Part shown: positions 4,739 through 5,265 of the stretch, in pieces
Position numbering within the stretch: the stretch's first letter is position 1
Layout: each line of letters begins with the position of its first letter
Assembly: GCA_022545745.1 (NCBI GenBank)
Contig: JACZQL010000153.1
Location: forward strand, 1-5,265
Origin: Deltaproteobacteria bacterium
GTDB taxonomy: Bacteria; Desulfobacterota_B; Binatia; UBA9968
DNA length: 5,265 bases
Direction: 5' to 3'
Program-made: the position numbers and the translations under genes
Notes under the pieces: model-generated
Databases searched by the model: none
What the model was told of the DNA's origin: nothing
The model's input: the letters and a program-made list of their open reading frames with translations, nothing else

Positions 4739-5137
4739 ATGGCTGCAACGATTCCGGAAAAGTTCAAAGATCTCTTAACAAAACAGGCCTTTGCCCATCT
4801 TGCCACATTAATGCCAGACGGCAGTCCCCAGGTGACACCCGTATGGTTCGACTACGATGGAACCCATATTCTAATCAACACAGCCAAGGCAAGGGTCAAA
4901 GACAAAAACATGCGACACCAAAAAAAGGTGGCCCTTTCCATCTTGGACCCGGAAAACCCGTACCGGCACATAGCCGTGCGCGGTGAGGTGGTGGAAATCA
5001 CCGAGGAGGGCGCCGACACACACATTGACAAGATGGCCAAGAAGTATCTGGGGAAGGACAAGTATCCGTTCCGCCAGCCGGGGGAGGTCCGTGTTCTCTA
5101 CAAGATCCGTCCCGAGCGGATCGCGACCATGGGCTAG
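4739..5137 (+). CDS. PPOX-class (split-barrel) F420/FMN-dependent oxidoreductase
   Basis: This 132-aa protein matches the pyridoxamine-5'-phosphate-oxidase-like split-barrel fold, in the Rv1155-like branch usually annotated 'PPOX class F420-dependent oxidoreductase'. Visible blocks are FAHLATLMPDGSPQVTPVWFDYDG (18-41), NTAKARVKDKNMRHQKKVALSI (47-68), with Lys/Arg residues that contact cofactor phosphate in this family, YRHIAVRGEVVEI (75-87) and the C-terminal VLYKIRPERIATMG (119-132). Members form homodimers in the cytoplasm and bind F420, FMN or related flavins. Which cofactor and substrate are used here cannot be decided. The start is secure: AGGAGGT at 4725-4731, 7 nt from the ATG. It has its own promoter with an operator-like dyad, so it is probably regulated and transcribed alone. 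Repeats C and D flank it. Confidence 0.9.
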   Translation: MAATIPEKFKDLLTKQAFAHLATLMPDGSPQVTPVWFDYDGTHILINTAKARVKDKNMRHQKKVALSILDPENPYRHIAVRGEVVEITEEGADTHIDKMAKKYLGKDKYPFRQPGEVRVLYKIRPERIATMG

Positions 5138-5153
5138 ATTGTCTTTTACAGGT

Positions 5154-5265
5154 TAAATTCTAAAGAAAAACACTTAACCGCAGATTTTCGCAGATTAACG
5201 CAGATAAAGACTCGGTCATCTTACCGCAGAGACTCCGCCAGAGGACGGATCAGCATTTGGCTGAG
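5154..5265 (+). repeat. intergenic modular repeat, copy D (cut by window end)
   Basis: The left arm TTAACCGCAG (5174-5183) is followed by three CGCAGATNNN units at a 10-bp period. Then come a 'GACTCGGTCATCTTACCGCAGA' region parallel to copies A and B, and the GACTCCGCCAGAGGACG stem-loop module (5231-5265), shared at 30 of 35 positions with 1843-1877. The module pairs GCCAGA (5237-5242) with TTTGGC (5256-5261). The right half, if present, is beyond the window. Confidence 0.82.

Overview
The window is a stretch of bacterial chromosome with moderate base composition. It carries five complete protein-coding genes and no RNA genes. Three genes are clear housekeeping or repair functions: uroporphyrinogen decarboxylase (hemE), a Y-family DNA polymerase IV (dinB), and a small split-barrel flavin/F420-type oxidoreductase. 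The other two are a serine alpha/beta hydrolase and a 135-residue protein of unknown function. The organism is probably an uncultured environmental bacterium. The window alone does not fix the phylum. Intergenic repeats of the 'TTAACCGCAGATTAACGC' type, as I recall them, turn up in several environmental lineages and are not diagnostic.

Layout, left to right. 1-237 is non-coding, with a small hairpin and a possible six-codon leader ORF ahead of the first gene. 238-645 (+) is the unknown 135-aa protein. 646-889 holds repeat copy A. 890-1756 (+) is the alpha/beta hydrolase. 1757-2200 is a long convergent intergenic region filled by repeat copy B, the most elaborate copy. 2201-3235 (-) is hemE. 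3236-3324 is a short gap with two dyads. 3325-4446 (-) is dinB, with a GTG start. 4447-4738 is a divergent intergenic region holding repeat copy C and a promoter with an embedded palindrome. 4739-5137 (+) is the oxidoreductase. 5138-5265 holds repeat copy D, cut by the window end.

The genes do not form one pathway. dinB and hemE share a strand and could be co-transcribed. The notable signal lies between the genes: every gap longer than 100 bp between two genes, plus the region after the last gene, holds a copy of one modular repeat family. Its ends read TTAACCGCAG..., followed by a roughly 10-bp tandem CGCAGATTNA motif. The two complete copies (B and C) are long inverted repeats enclosing two successive hairpins whose sequences differ between copies. 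In copy B the two hairpins have different outer stems but carry the same 14-nt core (13/14) in opposite orientation, so their loops are perfectly complementary over at least 7 nt. This is the best candidate here for an undescribed structured or mobile element.
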